A stretch of DNA of 38,107 nt from Bacteroidia bacterium (GTDB lineage Bacteria; Bacteroidota; Bacteroidia; Bacteroidales; Prolixibacteraceae), in NCBI GenBank assembly GCA_026391655.1, contig JAPLDR010000121.1, positions 22,928-61,034 on the forward strand, written 5' to 3'. Positions 1-9,091 of this stretch are shown here, one piece after another. How positions within the stretch are numbered: the first letter of the stretch is position 1; the number at the start of each line of letters is the position of its first letter. Made by a program: the position numbers and the translations under genes. Below the pieces are notes generated by a model. It was given only the letters and a program-made list of their open reading frames with translations, ran no database searches and was not told the DNA's origin.

Positions 1-849
1 CTGGTCAGCCGTCATCCCAAAAAAGTAAACGAAACAGATCAGTTATTTCCTGCCGATTTAACAGACCGTGAGCAACTGTTTAGAGCAGTCGAAGGTTCCG
101 AAATTGTTTACCTGACCATTGGATTCGAATACAATACAACGGTTTGGCAAAAACTGTGGCCTCCGCTGATGCAAAACGTGATTGATGCCTGTATTGCCAA
201 CAAGGCAAAGCTGGTCTTCTTCGACAATGTCTATTCTGTCGGCGGTGACTTTGTCAGTCACATTACAGAGGAATCGCCTGTTTACCCTACAAGCAATAAG
301 GGGGAAATCAGGGCGCAGATAGGTCTGATGCTGTTTGATCTGATGAAAATAGGAAAGATTAAGGCGATCATTGCCCGGGCACCCGACTTTTATGGCATTG
401 ATATCGGCAAAAGTATTTTGATGTCGTTGATTTATAAAAATCTTGCAAGCGGGAAAAAGGCCCAATGGATGTTTAATGCAAAGGTTAAACATTCTTACAT
501 TTATACCCCGGACGCCGGAAAAGCAACTGCCTTATTGGGAAATACCCCTGATGCCTATAACCAGATATGGAATTTACCGACAGATCGCAAATCGCTGACT
601 GCCGAACAGTGGATCAACCTTTTTGCGAAAGAGATGGGGAAAAATAATAATTATAAGTTGATTCCCGCATGGAAGGTGAGGTTATCGGGAGCTTTCGTCC
701 CATTCTTAAAAGAACTTTTCGAAATGCGGTATCAGTTCGACCGCGACTATTTCTTCGATAGTATTAAGTTTGAAAAGTATTTTAAATACCAACCCACCAG
801 GTATGCGGATGGTGTAAAAGAGATAGTGGTGCAACTCTCAGGGAAGTAA
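1..849 (+). CDS. NAD-dependent epimerase/dehydratase family protein (5' end missing)
   Basis: The frame is open from the first base, so the N-terminus, including the Rossmann glycine motif, lies outside the window. The visible part has features of extended short-chain dehydrogenases: a strand ending in EIVYLTIG, then LVFFDNVYSVGG, then a segment with a tyrosine and lysine (VYPTSNKGEIRAQ). The spacing there is Y-x4-K instead of the classical YxxxK, so catalysis may differ from standard members. The C-terminal half (HSYIYTPDAGKATALLG) resembles the substrate domain of NAD(P)-binding epimerases and NmrA-like proteins. The substrate cannot be told. The next gene begins 22 bases downstream on the same strand, so the two may be cotranscribed. 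Confidence 0.8.
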   Translation: MVSRHPKKVNETDQLFPADLTDREQLFRAVEGSEIVYLTIGFEYNTTVWQKLWPPLMQNVIDACIANKAKLVFFDNVYSVGGDFVSHITEESPVYPTSNKGEIRAQIGLMLFDLMKIGKIKAIIARAPDFYGIDIGKSILMSLIYKNLASGKKAQWMFNAKVKHSYIYTPDAGKATALLGNTPDAYNQIWNLPTDRKSLTAEQWINLFAKEMGKNNNYKLIPAWKVRLSGAFVPFLKELFEMRYQFDRDYFFDSIKFEKYFKYQPTRYADGVKEIVVQLSGK

Positions 850-871
850 TTAAAAACTAAAATCGATACGA

Positions 872-1219
872 ATGGAAAACAACAGCAATATCCCATTTCA
901 AACCATAGACTGGTCAACAATCGCCAAAACTGAGCACAAAGGAGAAACCGGAACTTCATGGTGGCAAACAGTTCAATTCGATGGACTCAGGGTTCGTATT
1001 GTCACTTATTCACCAGGTTATTTGGCCGATCACTGGTGTAAAAAAGGGCATATTGTCCATTGTCTCGAGGGAGAGTTTATCAGTGAGTTGATTACGTTTG
1101 AAAAATTCACGTTAACTCCGGGCATGACCTATGTCGTTTCGGATGAGCTTAGTTCGCACCGCTCTGTCACCCAAAACGGAGTGAAGTTGATGATTATTGA
1201 TGGCGATTTTTTGAAATAG
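872..1219 (+). CDS. DHCW-motif cupin fold protein
   Basis: A 115-residue single-domain protein. The segment YSPGYLADHWCKKGHIVHCLEGEF has the signature of the small cupin family named for its DHCW motif. The His residues of that motif and the later SSHRS are possible metal ligands. Predicted strands fit a small beta barrel (LRVRIVTYSPGY, TPGMTYVVSDE, VKLMIIDGDF). No signal peptide is seen, so it is probably cytoplasmic. Members of this family have no well-defined reaction. It sits between the epimerase and the phosphoesterase on the same strand. The family call is fairly secure; the function is unknown. Confidence 0.75.
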   Translation: MENNSNIPFQTIDWSTIAKTEHKGETGTSWWQTVQFDGLRVRIVTYSPGYLADHWCKKGHIVHCLEGEFISELITFEKFTLTPGMTYVVSDELSSHRSVTQNGVKLMIIDGDFLK

Positions 1220-1264
1220 AAATGCACTTTTCGCTGCTAAAGTATAATAGATAAAAATCTGCTA

Positions 1265-2101
1265 ATGATGATTTCATTCCACAACAAGGTGATTATATCG
1301 GTGCTGATCTTTGTCGGACTAGTGTTTGCAGTCTATAGCTATTTTGAATCACGTTCGATCAAGACAACCGAAATTGAAATCAAATCAGCAGATATTCCCG
1401 AATCATTTAACGGACTGAAGATTGTCTTTATATCAGATATCCATCTTGGACCTTATCTCTCTGCCCAAAGATTATCCGGAATCGTCGGGCAGATTAATGC
1501 AATGAAGCCCGATCTTATTCTTTTGGGTGGCGATTATGTGCATTATCGTTCGCGATATGTTGAGCCCGTATTTAGAGAGTTAGGCAAGCTTCGATCGGTT
1601 TTTGGAGTTTATGGTGTCTTAGGGAATCACGACCATTATGCAGGAGCTGCCCTTTCGAGATCAATGATGGCAAAATATGGGATCAATAGCATTGATAACC
1701 AATCATTCTGGATAACCAAGGGTAACGACAGTATAAAAATCGGCGGGGTAGGAGATTTAAAGGAAGATTTACAATTTCCGGAATACACATTCAAAGGATT
1801 GAAAAGAACGGACTTCTCAATCCTGGTTTCCCATCAGCCTGATTACATCGAAAAAATCGAATCCGATCTGATTGATTTAACACTTTCGGGGCATACTCAT
1901 GGTGGACAAATCACATTTTTTGGTTTGTGGGCTCCCATTTTACCTTCCAAATACGGTCAGAAATACCGGTATGGTTTAATTGATTCAGAGAAGATGAAGT
2001 CTTATATCTCATCAGGCGTTGGAGCAGTTATATTACCATTTCGATTCTTCTGCAGACCTGAGATTGTTGTGATCCGGCTAAAGAAAACAAACCGACAATA
2101 G
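1265..2101 (+). CDS. Membrane-anchored metallophosphoesterase (YaeI/YkuE-like)
   Basis: This is a 278-residue calcineurin-like phosphoesterase. The dimetal site is complete: SDIHLG (D58, H60), GGD (D90), GNHDHY (N121, H122), VSH (H190) and SGHTHGG (H210, H212). One hydrophobic helix at residues 9-26 probably anchors it to the inner membrane with the catalytic domain outside. This arrangement resembles the YaeI/YkuE group, some of which act on lipid-linked phosphodiesters; the substrate here is inferred only. Two adjacent ATGs (1265 and 1268) are possible starts. A gap of 45 bases separates it from the cupin gene. Confidence 0.85.
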   Translation: MMISFHNKVIISVLIFVGLVFAVYSYFESRSIKTTEIEIKSADIPESFNGLKIVFISDIHLGPYLSAQRLSGIVGQINAMKPDLILLGGDYVHYRSRYVEPVFRELGKLRSVFGVYGVLGNHDHYAGAALSRSMMAKYGINSIDNQSFWITKGNDSIKIGGVGDLKEDLQFPEYTFKGLKRTDFSILVSHQPDYIEKIESDLIDLTLSGHTHGGQITFFGLWAPILPSKYGQKYRYGLIDSEKMKSYISSGVGAVILPFRFFCRPEIVVIRLKKTNRQ

Positions 2102-2250
2102 ATTTTTACAGATAAGACACGAAACAGAAAATCCATTCATCCGCTATTTTGGGATATTCACCGATTAAAAAATACGATTGGTAAGTTTTTATTTGTTTCA
2201 GCAACATTTATAAGCCAGTTTTGTCCTATAAATTGATAAGACGATTATAA

Positions 2251-2613
2251 ATGAATAACCTTAGAACTTTACTTTTAATCCCGGTTTTTTTCATTCAAAT
2301 TTCCGGCATACTGATCAACAGTAACAAGGAATCGTTACAGTTGTCCGAAAATAGAGAGAAGGTGCATACCTCACCCAAAATCGCTGAGTCAGCAAATGAT
2401 TTGCAGATCCTTAAGAAGGAAGAGATCAGTTGTGTAAACAGTCCCATTTGTCGTAAAGAGACACCATTAAAATTTTTGGTCCAACCGGCAACAATCTTAA
2501 AAGAGAATCTTCCTGTTAAAGTGACCCGGTGCGAAAATAAGCGACCATCGCGAAGAATTCCGGCAAGTGTCTTTGTACGCTTTATTGGAACAGGGGATGC
2601 CGAACTATTTTAA
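2251..2613 (+). CDS. Short exported hypothetical protein
   Basis: A 120-residue protein of unknown function. The first 22 residues (MNNLRTLLLIPVFFIQISGI) form a plausible signal peptide. The mature part is charged and contains three cysteines (SCVNSPICRKE and VTRCENKR). I recognise no domain. The stop codon overlaps by 4 bases the stop of the convergent glycosyltransferase gene. The signal-like N-terminus and uninterrupted frame support a real gene, but no family match is apparent, so a spurious frame cannot be excluded. Confidence 0.5.
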   Translation: MNNLRTLLLIPVFFIQISGILINSNKESLQLSENREKVHTSPKIAESANDLQILKKEEISCVNSPICRKETPLKFLVQPATILKENLPVKVTRCENKRPSRRIPASVFVRFIGTGDAELF

Positions 2614-3932
2614 TCCGGGATTCCATTTTTTTTGATGATCATCTTATTCAGAATTGCAGCCAGTTCGGAAGTAAGATTCTTTCTTGCGTATTTCCCGATC
2701 CCTTTCGGATTATTGTTTAAGTCGCTGCAAAGATATTTCTCATACATTATGATGACGATCTTCTTAATCTGCTCCAAATTATCATATGCTGCAATTACAC
2801 CTGCTTCCGATTCTTTAAGTATTCGTGCCAGATCGCCGTCAGTTGGCCCGATGGCCATGATTGGTCTGCCTGATGCGAGGTATTCAAAAAATTTCCCGGT
2901 TAGTATCCCTTTAGCGTTGGGACTATCCTTATTAATAACCAAAAGCAGAATTGCCGATTGCTTCATAAGTGAAGCCACCTTATCGTGAGAGACATATTCA
3001 ATCAGGGTGAGCTGTTCACCGAGGTTGAGCGCTTTGAGGTCATCGGTTACTAACTTGTCAACTTTCCCAACAAGCTTTATCTCAAGATTATTTCTGAAGT
3101 TGGGAACCGATTCAGATAATTCGGAGAGTGCCTGCCATAATACTTTGAGATTTAGACTTGGAGGAAGTGTTCCGATGTGAGAGATGGAGAATTTTGCATC
3201 ACGAACCACCTCGTGAGCTTCCATATCATCAGGATCGAATCCGTTAGTGATCAGGTGCACATTGTTTCCACCCATCTTTTCGTAGTTCTCTTTCATATCA
3301 CTACTTACAACCACCATTGCACTACAACCTCTAATCGTTTTCAATTCAAGGTTTTTGTGTTTCTTATCAGCGAATGCGGAGATCTTCAGGTCTTTGTAGT
3401 AATCTATATCGGTCCAGGGATCACGGAAATCGGCCAGCCACGGAATATTCAAACGCTCTTTAATCGCTAATGCGATCAGATGCATTGAATGGGGAGGTCC
3501 TGTTGAAACAATGGCATCTACATGATTTTCTTTAAGATAGTTGATCAGGAATCTGACAGAAGGTTTTATCCAGAATTTTCGGGCATCGGGGATAAAAATA
3601 TTTCCACGTATCCAAACCGATAATTGTTCAACAAGTCCGGGTGACTTTTTATCGTTCAGAAATCCGCTGTTTATTTTCGAAGTACTCTTTTTACCGGTAA
3701 TTTTTTTGTAGAACTCGTATGGCTCCCATATAGGAGTTTTGATCACTTTAATATCAGCAGGTATATCTTTGGCCAAAGTATCGTCGATCACTGGAAATTC
3801 AGGATTTGAAGGGGTATAAATCACAGGTTCCCACCCAAAATCGCGAAGATATTTCACGAACTTGAGCCATCTCTGCACGCCTGCGCCTCCGCTTGGCGGC
3901 CAGTAATAGGTAATTATCAGAACTTTATGCAT
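2610..3932 (-). CDS. Glycosyltransferase, GT4-like (GT-B fold)
   Basis: A 440-residue GT-B glycosyltransferase. The N-terminus (KVLIITYYWPPSGGAGVQRW) is the usual nucleotide-fold start with its glycine-rich loop. The centre has FRDPWTD and the turn TNGFDPDD. The C-terminal nucleotide-sugar domain carries HIGTLPPSLN, GKFFEYLASGRPIMAIGP and the acidic ESEAG at the usual EX7E position. Bacteroidota proteins of this type often act in surface polysaccharide assembly, but no polysaccharide locus surrounds this one, so donor and acceptor are unknown. Its first 16 bases overlap the 3' end of tsaB upstream, which implies cotranscription and translational coupling. Confidence 0.85.
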   Translation of the reverse strand: MHKVLIITYYWPPSGGAGVQRWLKFVKYLRDFGWEPVIYTPSNPEFPVIDDTLAKDIPADIKVIKTPIWEPYEFYKKITGKKSTSKINSGFLNDKKSPGLVEQLSVWIRGNIFIPDARKFWIKPSVRFLINYLKENHVDAIVSTGPPHSMHLIALAIKERLNIPWLADFRDPWTDIDYYKDLKISAFADKKHKNLELKTIRGCSAMVVVSSDMKENYEKMGGNNVHLITNGFDPDDMEAHEVVRDAKFSISHIGTLPPSLNLKVLWQALSELSESVPNFRNNLEIKLVGKVDKLVTDDLKALNLGEQLTLIEYVSHDKVASLMKQSAILLLVINKDSPNAKGILTGKFFEYLASGRPIMAIGPTDGDLARILKESEAGVIAAYDNLEQIKKIVIIMYEKYLCSDLNNNPKGIGKYARKNLTSELAAILNKMIIKKNGIPD

Positions 3933-4639
3933 TTAAAAATGTTTTTAACAGGAATAGTTGCGACGAAATCTTTCAGGTAAAATGGCTCATAATAAGCCAT
4001 ATCCACAAATTTTTGGTTTTTAAAGTCCCGCTCTGCGAGAGGAACCATATTTTCAGCCGAAGTGATAATTCCGTCGATGAAGATTGCATTAGGATGGGAG
4101 ATTGCATTACGACATTTGGCCGCACCGTTGCCAAAAAAGAGGACAGTGTTGTTTTCAAGAAATGGAAGATACGATTGATTGTCTATAATATCCGCTTGTA
4201 TTCCACGGATTTGTATTCCGTTTGCATCGTAAAACGACGTATAAACTTCCATTCTTCGGGCATCGATCATGGGACAAAAAAGAGGATTGCCCGTTTCCGG
4301 GTAATGAAATTTTTCGTGATTGTTAATAACATGAAGCGCCATAGCTTCCAGCGATGTGATAGCAATCAGCGGTAAACGCGAAGCATAACAAAGACCTTTA
4401 GCAACCGATACACCAATCCTCAACCCGGTATACGATCCCGGACCTCCCGATACCGCCACGGCATCAAGTTGTTCCATCGTAAGATTCGAATCAGTCAAAA
4501 GTTCCCGGATAAAAACAGTTACCATCATCGCGTGATTCTGTCCTGTAAGGTTTTCACGCGATTGAATGACAGCACCATCGCGGGCAATAACTACAGAACA
4601 CACCTCTGTTGAAGTTTCGATATTTAAAATTAGTGCCAT
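3917..4639 (-). CDS. tsaB: tRNA threonylcarbamoyladenosine biosynthesis protein TsaB
   Basis: A 240-residue member of the ASKHA-fold TsaB family. TsaB is the partner of TsaD that organises the complex transferring threonylcarbamoyl to A37 of ANN-decoding tRNAs. The N-terminal LILNIETSTEVCSVVI and the segment AVSGGPGSYTGLRIGVSVAKGL are diagnostic. The length is normal for the family. It lacks the metal-binding histidines of TsaD, as expected for TsaB. The ATG at 4637-4639 is chosen because it directly precedes the family's first strand. Its 3' end overlaps the glycosyltransferase gene by 16 bases. Confidence 0.93.
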   Translation of the reverse strand: MALILNIETSTEVCSVVIARDGAVIQSRENLTGQNHAMMVTVFIRELLTDSNLTMEQLDAVAVSGGPGSYTGLRIGVSVAKGLCYASRLPLIAITSLEAMALHVINNHEKFHYPETGNPLFCPMIDARRMEVYTSFYDANGIQIRGIQADIIDNQSYLPFLENNTVLFFGNGAAKCRNAISHPNAIFIDGIITSAENMVPLAERDFKNQKFVDMAYYEPFYLKDFVATIPVKNIFKCIKF

Positions 4640-4791
4640 TAACTTTTTTGCAAAGATGGGAATTATTCAAAAATTTTAATCATTTTCGGGACTTGTTTGT
4701 TGTACTATACAAATCGGGTTATATAAATTGTTTTTAACGGATAACTCGTTACGTTTATGGCACCTGAAACAACCAGTTTGAATATTCAACT

Positions 4792-5547
4792 ATGCTAAAG
4801 ACAGTTATTATAGACGACGACTATGTTTCGAGAATGGTTTTGCGGGAGATGCTCGAAAAATTTCTCGAAAACATTGAAATACTCGGAGAAGCCGGCACCG
4901 TTGCTGATGGGGTTAAGTTGATTGAAGATACTGATCCTGAGTTGGTATTACTTGATATCAGTATGCCTGATGGTACTGGTTTCGATCTTTTGGATAAATT
5001 GAAATCAATAAATTTCAAACTGATTTTTATTACAGCATATAGTGAATATGCGATAAAGGCATTTAAATACTCGGCGTTTGATTATATAATTAAACCTCTT
5101 AATGTCGACGAACTTACCAAGGCTATTTTGAGGATTCCCCATATAAAGAGAGTGGATAATAATGTAAGGGTTAGGACGCTGAAAGAAAACCTTCTATCGC
5201 CCGATGATAGTCCGTCAAAAACAGTTGCATTACCCGAAATCAATGGATTTGCTATTGTTAATGTCGAAGATATTGTTCGCTGTGAAGGCAAAAGAAATTA
5301 TACCCGTATTATCTTTAAAAACTCTCCGGAGAAAGTTGTGAGCCGAACACTGCTTGAGTTCGAACACCTGTTAGCTCCTTTAGGATTTGTGCGAATTCAT
5401 CGAAGCCATTTGGTTAATATCCTTAATGTGGTTCGATACCTTAAATGTGATGGAGGGAAGGTTGAACTTAAAACGGGTGAACAACTCAAAGTTTCGCCGA
5501 AACACAAGGAGAATTTATTAAACAGGCTGTTGTTTAATAAGCTTTAG
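4792..5547 (+). CDS. LytTR-family response regulator
   Basis: A 251-residue two-domain regulator. The receiver domain (residues 1-120) has the acidic pocket IIDDD, phosphoacceptor D55 in LLDISMPDG, T81 in FITAYSEYA and K101 in IIKPLN. The LytTR DNA-binding domain spans about 145-248, with VEDIVRCEGKRNYTRI and GFVRIHRSHLVNI. It would bind DNA as a phosphorylation-dependent dimer. No histidine kinase gene is adjacent: the flanking genes are divergent tsaB and convergent glgP. The partner, usually a LytS/YpdA-type kinase in this phylum, must therefore lie elsewhere. Confidence 0.92.
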   Translation: MLKTVIIDDDYVSRMVLREMLEKFLENIEILGEAGTVADGVKLIEDTDPELVLLDISMPDGTGFDLLDKLKSINFKLIFITAYSEYAIKAFKYSAFDYIIKPLNVDELTKAILRIPHIKRVDNNVRVRTLKENLLSPDDSPSKTVALPEINGFAIVNVEDIVRCEGKRNYTRIIFKNSPEKVVSRTLLEFEHLLAPLGFVRIHRSHLVNILNVVRYLKCDGGKVELKTGEQLKVSPKHKENLLNRLLFNKL

Positions 5548-5587
5548 CAATCTGGATTATCTTTTGTGTGAATATCTTATGACAGAA

Positions 5588-8176
5588 TCAAATCCATTTT
5601 AATATTCTGAAATCCTGCCGGTTAGGAAGCTCTTCGTTTTTAGGGAAAACCCTCACTCCGTAATTATATGAACCAGGTTTTGTCAAAGTGAGGCTTAATG
5701 AATAATGAGCGAATCCATTTTCAACTTTTCCTGCAGTAAATTCATGCCTTTCAACATATTCCGGATGCTCAGTTCCGGTTGCAATAATTATTTCAACTCC
5801 AATTTCATCCGGAGATAATCCTTTTATATCGAGCACGATTTGAGATGGGTAGTTTTGTCCCATTTTGTAAGTATTCGTTATTCCGTCGGCAAGCTGAATG
5901 CTGACAACCTCTATCTGATCCCACACCGAAAGTATTTTTTCTTTCCATGTCGCGATTTCTTTCGCTTTCGCAAAATTATCAGCCTTCAACCTGTCCAGTC
6001 TTGCTGAGAGCGGTATATAGTAACGATTGAAATAGTCCTTCATCATGCGACGTGTTGTGAAGTGAGGTACTACATCAGCGAAAGTGTTTTTAATAAAATC
6101 GACCCAACGACTGGGAACATTTTTCTCGTTCCGGTAATAATATGCCGGAATAATTTCATTTTCAAAGATGCTGTAAATAGCTTCTGCATCGAGTTCATTC
6201 TGCAACTCATCGTTGTCGAAAGTTTTCTCAAGTGGCAGCGACCATCCGGCATCTTTTTTATAACCCTCGACCCACCATCCGTCAAGCACTGAAAAGTGAA
6301 GTGTACCATTCATTACCCCCTTTTCTCCTGAAGTTCCCGAAGCTTCGAGTGGACGCGTTGGTGTATTCATCCAAACATCGCATCCCTGAACCAACATTTT
6401 GGCCAGGTTCATATCATAGTTTTGAATGAAAAGAATGCGTCCGACAAACTCAGGTCGTTTCGAAATATCGAAGATAAATTTGATCAGGTTTTGTCCTTCT
6501 TTATCGGCCGGATGTGCTTTTCCTGCAAACAAAAACTGCACCGGACGATCGGGATTATTCACAATTCGCGCTAAACGGTCGAGATTATGGAAAAGGAGAT
6601 CCGCTCTTTTATAGGTGGCAAACCGGCGTGCGAAACCAATTGTCAGAGCTTTTGGATTCAATTTTGAAGTGGCCTCAGCAATGTATTTAGGATTTTCATT
6701 CCGCTGGACATGGATATCCGAGAAGCGTTGTTTAATGTAGTTGATTAAATTTTCGCGAAGTTTTGACTTTGTTTCCCAAATCAGACTATCCTGAACTTTA
6801 TAAATATTCCGCCATGCCCGTGACTCCTCATCTTCTTCATAATCGTGAATATCCTCAGGAAGATTTTCTGGTTTTAGGAATTTTTCGTGAATTGATTTCC
6901 ATTCAGGTGCCGCCCATGTAGGATAATGAACACCGTTGGTGACGTATCCTATGTTTTCAAGTTCTTCGGGTAAAAATCCCTTATACAATTCAGAGAGAAC
7001 CTCTTTACTGATCTTTCCGTGCAACATACTGACGCCATTGATCTCCTGCGAAAGATTTGAAGCCAGGTAGCTCATATTAAAATGATCGTCCTGAGCTGAG
7101 GCTTTCCCAAGAAATAGAAAATCATCGAGTGAGATTTTCATCTTCAAAGCCATATTTCCCATATACAGTTTGAAAAGGTCAACATGAAACGAGTCATGCC
7201 CGGCTGGTACTGGAGTATGTGTTGTGAATAATGTGGATACCCTGATCATTTCCTGGGATTCGGCAAAAGTTAATCCCGAATTCTCCATGAGATTCATTAT
7301 CCTTTCGAGTCCTATAAATGCAGCGTGTCCTTCATTACAATGGTAAATATCAGCTTTAACACCGACCTTTTCCAAAAGTTTTATTCCACCCAAACCAAGC
7401 ACCATCTCTTGTTTCAACCGATTTTCATTGTCCCCTCCATAGAGGTGATGCGTAATGAAACGGTCAGGATCCTGATTGGCATCATAGTCAGTGTCGAGGA
7501 GATATAATAATATATTACCTATTTTCACAGACCATGCATGAGCATAAACCGTTCGGCCGGGCATATCGATACCGATCGTTACCCACCCATTCTCATCCAT
7601 TACGGGCTGAATAGGAATTTTAGAGAAATGTTCAGCATCGTACTGGGCAATCTGCTCTCCCTGACTTGAAATAATCTGTTTAAAATAGCCATACCGATAC
7701 AGAAGACCGACACCTGTCATGGCGACTTTCGAATCGCTTGCCTCTTTCAGAAAGTCCCCTGCAAGAATACCAAGCCCACCGGAGTAGATCTTGAGACTTG
7801 AATGCAAACCAAACTCCATACTGAAATAAGCAATTTTTGGCCCGAGTAAAACCTTACGTTCGTCGAGATATTTTTTGAGCTTATTTTCAGCCGATTTCAT
7901 TCGAAGAATGAAAGACTGATCAGATTTCAACGCTTCAAAACGTTCAAGGCTCGTCTCCTCAAGCAAGACTATTGGATTGTGCTCGCACTTTTCCCAGATT
8001 TCCGGATCAATCTCATTAAACAAAGCCCTTGCTCCATCACTCCATGCCCACCAAAGGTTCCGCGAAAGTTCGCGCAGCGGATTGAGTTCTTCCGGAACAT
8101 TCGACTCAACTATTATTTTTTTCCAGGTGGGTACGGAATTTCCCAACTGTCTGATTTTATATCCTTGTGACTCCAT
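5588..8176 (-). CDS. glgP: Glycogen/alpha-glucan phosphorylase (short-type GlgP)
   Basis: An 862-residue phosphorylase that releases glucose 1-phosphate from alpha-1,4-glucans. The N-terminal part (about 15-120) is the extra domain found in the bacterial and archaeal alpha-glucan phosphorylase subfamily (LRELSRNLWWAWS). Core motifs follow: KIAYFSMEFGLHSSLKIYSGGLG (114-136), NEGHAAF (281-287), TTHTPVPAGHD (318-328) and RRFATYKRADL. The pyridoxal phosphate lysine is K619 in EASGTSGEKGVMNG. All catalytic segments look intact. The last 100 residues form a beta-rich C-terminal extension. The gene reads against the LytTR gene and ends 41 bases from it. A TAAATTTG box lies about 70 bases upstream of its start. 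Confidence 0.95.
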   Translation of the reverse strand: MESQGYKIRQLGNSVPTWKKIIVESNVPEELNPLRELSRNLWWAWSDGARALFNEIDPEIWEKCEHNPIVLLEETSLERFEALKSDQSFILRMKSAENKLKKYLDERKVLLGPKIAYFSMEFGLHSSLKIYSGGLGILAGDFLKEASDSKVAMTGVGLLYRYGYFKQIISSQGEQIAQYDAEHFSKIPIQPVMDENGWVTIGIDMPGRTVYAHAWSVKIGNILLYLLDTDYDANQDPDRFITHHLYGGDNENRLKQEMVLGLGGIKLLEKVGVKADIYHCNEGHAAFIGLERIMNLMENSGLTFAESQEMIRVSTLFTTHTPVPAGHDSFHVDLFKLYMGNMALKMKISLDDFLFLGKASAQDDHFNMSYLASNLSQEINGVSMLHGKISKEVLSELYKGFLPEELENIGYVTNGVHYPTWAAPEWKSIHEKFLKPENLPEDIHDYEEDEESRAWRNIYKVQDSLIWETKSKLRENLINYIKQRFSDIHVQRNENPKYIAEATSKLNPKALTIGFARRFATYKRADLLFHNLDRLARIVNNPDRPVQFLFAGKAHPADKEGQNLIKFIFDISKRPEFVGRILFIQNYDMNLAKMLVQGCDVWMNTPTRPLEASGTSGEKGVMNGTLHFSVLDGWWVEGYKKDAGWSLPLEKTFDNDELQNELDAEAIYSIFENEIIPAYYYRNEKNVPSRWVDFIKNTFADVVPHFTTRRMMKDYFNRYYIPLSARLDRLKADNFAKAKEIATWKEKILSVWDQIEVVSIQLADGITNTYKMGQNYPSQIVLDIKGLSPDEIGVEIIIATGTEHPEYVERHEFTAGKVENGFAHYSLSLTLTKPGSYNYGVRVFPKNEELPNRQDFRILKWI

Positions 8177-8241
8177 TTCGACAACATATTATAATAAAAG
8201 ATAATGCAAATTTCACATTATCACGACAATAATTTTGGTTG

Positions 8242-8249
8242 CAAATTTA
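8242..8249 (-). promoter_or_regulatory. Candidate -7 box (TAAATTTG) upstream of glgP
   Basis: On the minus strand this is a perfect match to the Bacteroidota -7 consensus TAnnTTTG, 66 bases upstream of the glgP start. No clear -33 TTG is seen at 19-21 bases, so the assignment is weak. Confidence 0.3.
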
Positions 8250-8251
8250 GT

Positions 8252-9091
8252 TTATTTTGTGGCTTTAATTACACCCCTGAAATAACCGATCGATTCGGCA
8301 ATACCCATAAAAGGATCGGTCATATCTTTCTCGTGTTCGAGGCTGCAGACACCAGTATAACCCACTTTACGAAGCATTTTAACAAAAGCAGGAAAATTAA
8401 TGACCCCGCGACCAACTTCGAGCGAATAACCGAGCTTCGTCGTTCCAGTGACATCTTTGATATGGATATCGAATACGCGTGATTTGTATTTTTTCAGGTC
8501 TGCAACGGGATCTTTACCATTACGTGTGTCGTGACCAATATCGAGGCACATGCCTATTCTTGGGTCAAGGTCTTTGACGTGATTCCAGACATCTTCAGCG
8601 TCGGGATAGGTTTTGATGTCGGGGCCGTGAAGGTGAATCGCGTAATTAAACCCATACTCTTTCACTTTTTTGTCAACATAAGGGAGAAGATCGTAATTGG
8701 GAACACCAATTATCAGTTTTACCCCAACCCTTTTGGCGTAAGCAAACGCAGAGTCGATTTGACCCTCCGATTTCATGTAAATAGGACCAACAGCATAACC
8801 CGTTACCCCTTTGGCTTTCAATTTGGCCTGAAATGCAGCGATCTGTTCGTCGGTGCTTTTCAATGGAAGGTGAAAATCTTTGATACACAGATAATGGACA
8901 TCGGCCCGCTGCAAAGTCTCAAGCGCTTTATCAATATCGAACTTGAGAAATGTGTAACCTGCCATCCCGATTTTAAATTTCTCGTCTGTTTCGGGAGGCG
9001 GTTGCTGACCGGGACGCTGTTGCTGAGCCTTTGCTACTTGCGTAGCAACTGCCATAAATACAACGACTACAAAAACTAAAACTTTTTTCAT
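8252..9091 (-). CDS. Exported sugar phosphate isomerase/epimerase-like TIM-barrel protein
   Basis: A 279-residue protein with a clear signal peptide (residues 1-22, hydrophobic VLVFVVVVFMAVATQ, ending AKA-QQ) followed by a Q/P-rich linker. The rest is an AP-endonuclease-2/xylose-isomerase-like TIM barrel. Metal-binding candidates are the H and E/D residues in AIHLHGPD, GMCLDIGHDTRNG, VFDIHIKDV and VCSLEHEKD. Exported members of this family are common in Bacteroidota and are thought to act on sugars or sugar acids in the periplasm. The precise substrate is not visible here. It lies upstream of glgP on the same strand with a 75-base gap that contains a -7-like box. Confidence 0.85.
   Translation of the reverse strand: MKKVLVFVVVVFMAVATQVAKAQQQRPGQQPPPETDEKFKIGMAGYTFLKFDIDKALETLQRADVHYLCIKDFHLPLKSTDEQIAAFQAKLKAKGVTGYAVGPIYMKSEGQIDSAFAYAKRVGVKLIIGVPNYDLLPYVDKKVKEYGFNYAIHLHGPDIKTYPDAEDVWNHVKDLDPRIGMCLDIGHDTRNGKDPVADLKKYKSRVFDIHIKDVTGTTKLGYSLEVGRGVINFPAFVKMLRKVGYTGVCSLEHEKDMTDPFMGIAESIGYFRGVIKATK

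Noticed and set aside
8531-9079. Plus-strand open frame of 182 codons opposite the sugar isomerase-like gene
   Set aside because: The minus-strand frame has a signal peptide and TIM-barrel motifs; the antisense frame has no recognisable protein character.
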